Part shown: positions 63,400 through 64,000 of the stretch, piece after piece
Position numbering within the stretch: the stretch's first letter is position 1
How the letters are laid out: every line of letters starts with the position of its first letter
Origin: Coriaria nepalensis
Lineage: Eukaryota > Streptophyta > Magnoliopsida > Cucurbitales > Coriariaceae
Direction: 5' to 3'
Length of the DNA stretch: 64,000 bases
Assembly (NCBI GenBank): GCA_027186245.1
Contig: CP114483.1
Location: forward strand, 30,634,642 to 30,698,641
Made by a program: the position numbers and the translations under genes
The notes under the pieces: model-generated
The model's input: only the letters and a program-made list of their open reading frames with translations
What the model was told of the DNA's origin: nothing
The model's database searches: none

Positions 63400-64000
63400 A
63401 GATAGACTACAAAAGGTTTAGGCTGAATCGAAGAAAAAGAATAAGGGAGCGGCTCGGCCTATGCCAAACCATTATAGGGAGGTTACTTTAACCTTCACTA
63501 AGGATGATTGCTTCTGCATCCTAACTGAGTACAATATATCCTCATGTATAAATATTTGAGTGCTTGAGGAGGAGTATGAGTGGATATCCTCAGTTGGCAT
63601 AAAATCAATGACTGCGGTTTTCATGGATATGTTCAAATGGGGCTTTAGCTTCATTAGTTTCTTTAGTCTTTACTCTATTCCTAGAAGCTACAACTTGGTC
63701 GGTTGGTGCCCAATGCTTAGAAGACTATGTTGGGCATGTTTGTGCTATACTACGAAGAGATTGGGCATCCACCTTAGACGTTGTTCTTCGATTATATCAT
63801 AAGCCTAAGCCGAAGCAACCAGGAGTGGTACTATACCACTTTAGAGAAGGGCAAGCTATGAAAGAGAATTGGTTTGTGCTGACCGAATATTGGCAATGCC
63901 CTACCTATTAATACGCTGTCTAGGATGCACTTCGAAGTGCGACATTGGAATTTCTAAGATCGATGACTCGGTTTGGGAGGCCATAATGAATAAGTTTAAG
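63400..64000 (+). pseudogene. Putative gypsy-type transposon (Transposase_28-like) fragment
   Basis: Forward frames read LVPNA, then MLGMFVLYYEEIGHPP, LFFDYII, and QEWYYTTLEKGQAMKENWFV. The pattern (a helix ending LYY followed by hydrophobic residues and WYY) resembles the plant domain called putative gypsy type transposon. Stops break it and it runs off the window. Assigned from remembered pattern. Confidence 0.45.

Overview
This is nuclear DNA from a flowering plant, most likely a eudicot. The protein-coding genes are split by many GT-AG introns, they encode plant-only families (plastid triosephosphate isomerase, the tapetal bHLH factor AMS, the rbcL mRNA stabiliser MRL1, a SAUR), and the space between them is AT-rich and filled with decayed retroelements. 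I cannot name the species. The Ulp1/DUF1985-type element fragment would fit a cucurbit, among other groups, but that is only an impression.

Layout: 1-4.3 kb holds the 3' part of a plastid triosephosphate isomerase gene (+). 5.3-12.9 kb is repeats: a LINE ORF1 relic (-), a palindromic 34-bp repeat patch, a DUF1985-like fragment interrupted by a Copia LTR, and a stretch that may be organelle-derived. 14.1-17.8 kb is a five-exon EF-hand protein gene (-). 19.3-24.3 kb is an internally deleted Ty3-gypsy element (-) followed by a second gypsy gag relic (+). 25.0-27.6 kb is the eight-exon AMS gene (-). 29.6-30.7 kb is a partial Copia LTR. 31.6-46.2 kb is the 19-exon MRL1 gene (+). Its introns contain a solo LTR with a perfect 5-bp target duplication and a 4.6-kb composite Copia element with three LTRs. 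47.2-51.3 kb holds a carboxylesterase pseudogene fragment (-), a gypsy gag relic (+) and a decayed Copia 3' end with its LTR (+). 51.4-57.7 kb is a decayed endogenous pararetrovirus-like insertion (-). 60.4-60.7 kb is an intronless SAUR gene (+). 61.5-64 kb is repeats ending in a putative gypsy-type transposon fragment (+).

Five gene models are well supported: every exon junction keeps the reading frame and the protein matches a known family end to end (for the isomerase, except the part that lies before base 1). They do not form a pathway. Two act in chloroplasts (triosephosphate isomerase in the Calvin cycle and starch/sugar metabolism; MRL1 in keeping the Rubisco large-subunit message stable), AMS acts in anther tapetum, the SAUR in auxin-responsive growth, and the EF-hand protein presumably binds calcium.

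I found no convincing new biological system. The most unusual structures are the palindromic tandem repeats at 8.2-8.5 kb, the three-LTR Copia composite inside MRL1, and the pararetrovirus-like copy whose promoter-like region and leader lie at the far end of the insertion, as if a circular genome had been opened elsewhere. Everything rests on reading the sequence by eye; no searches or alignments were run.
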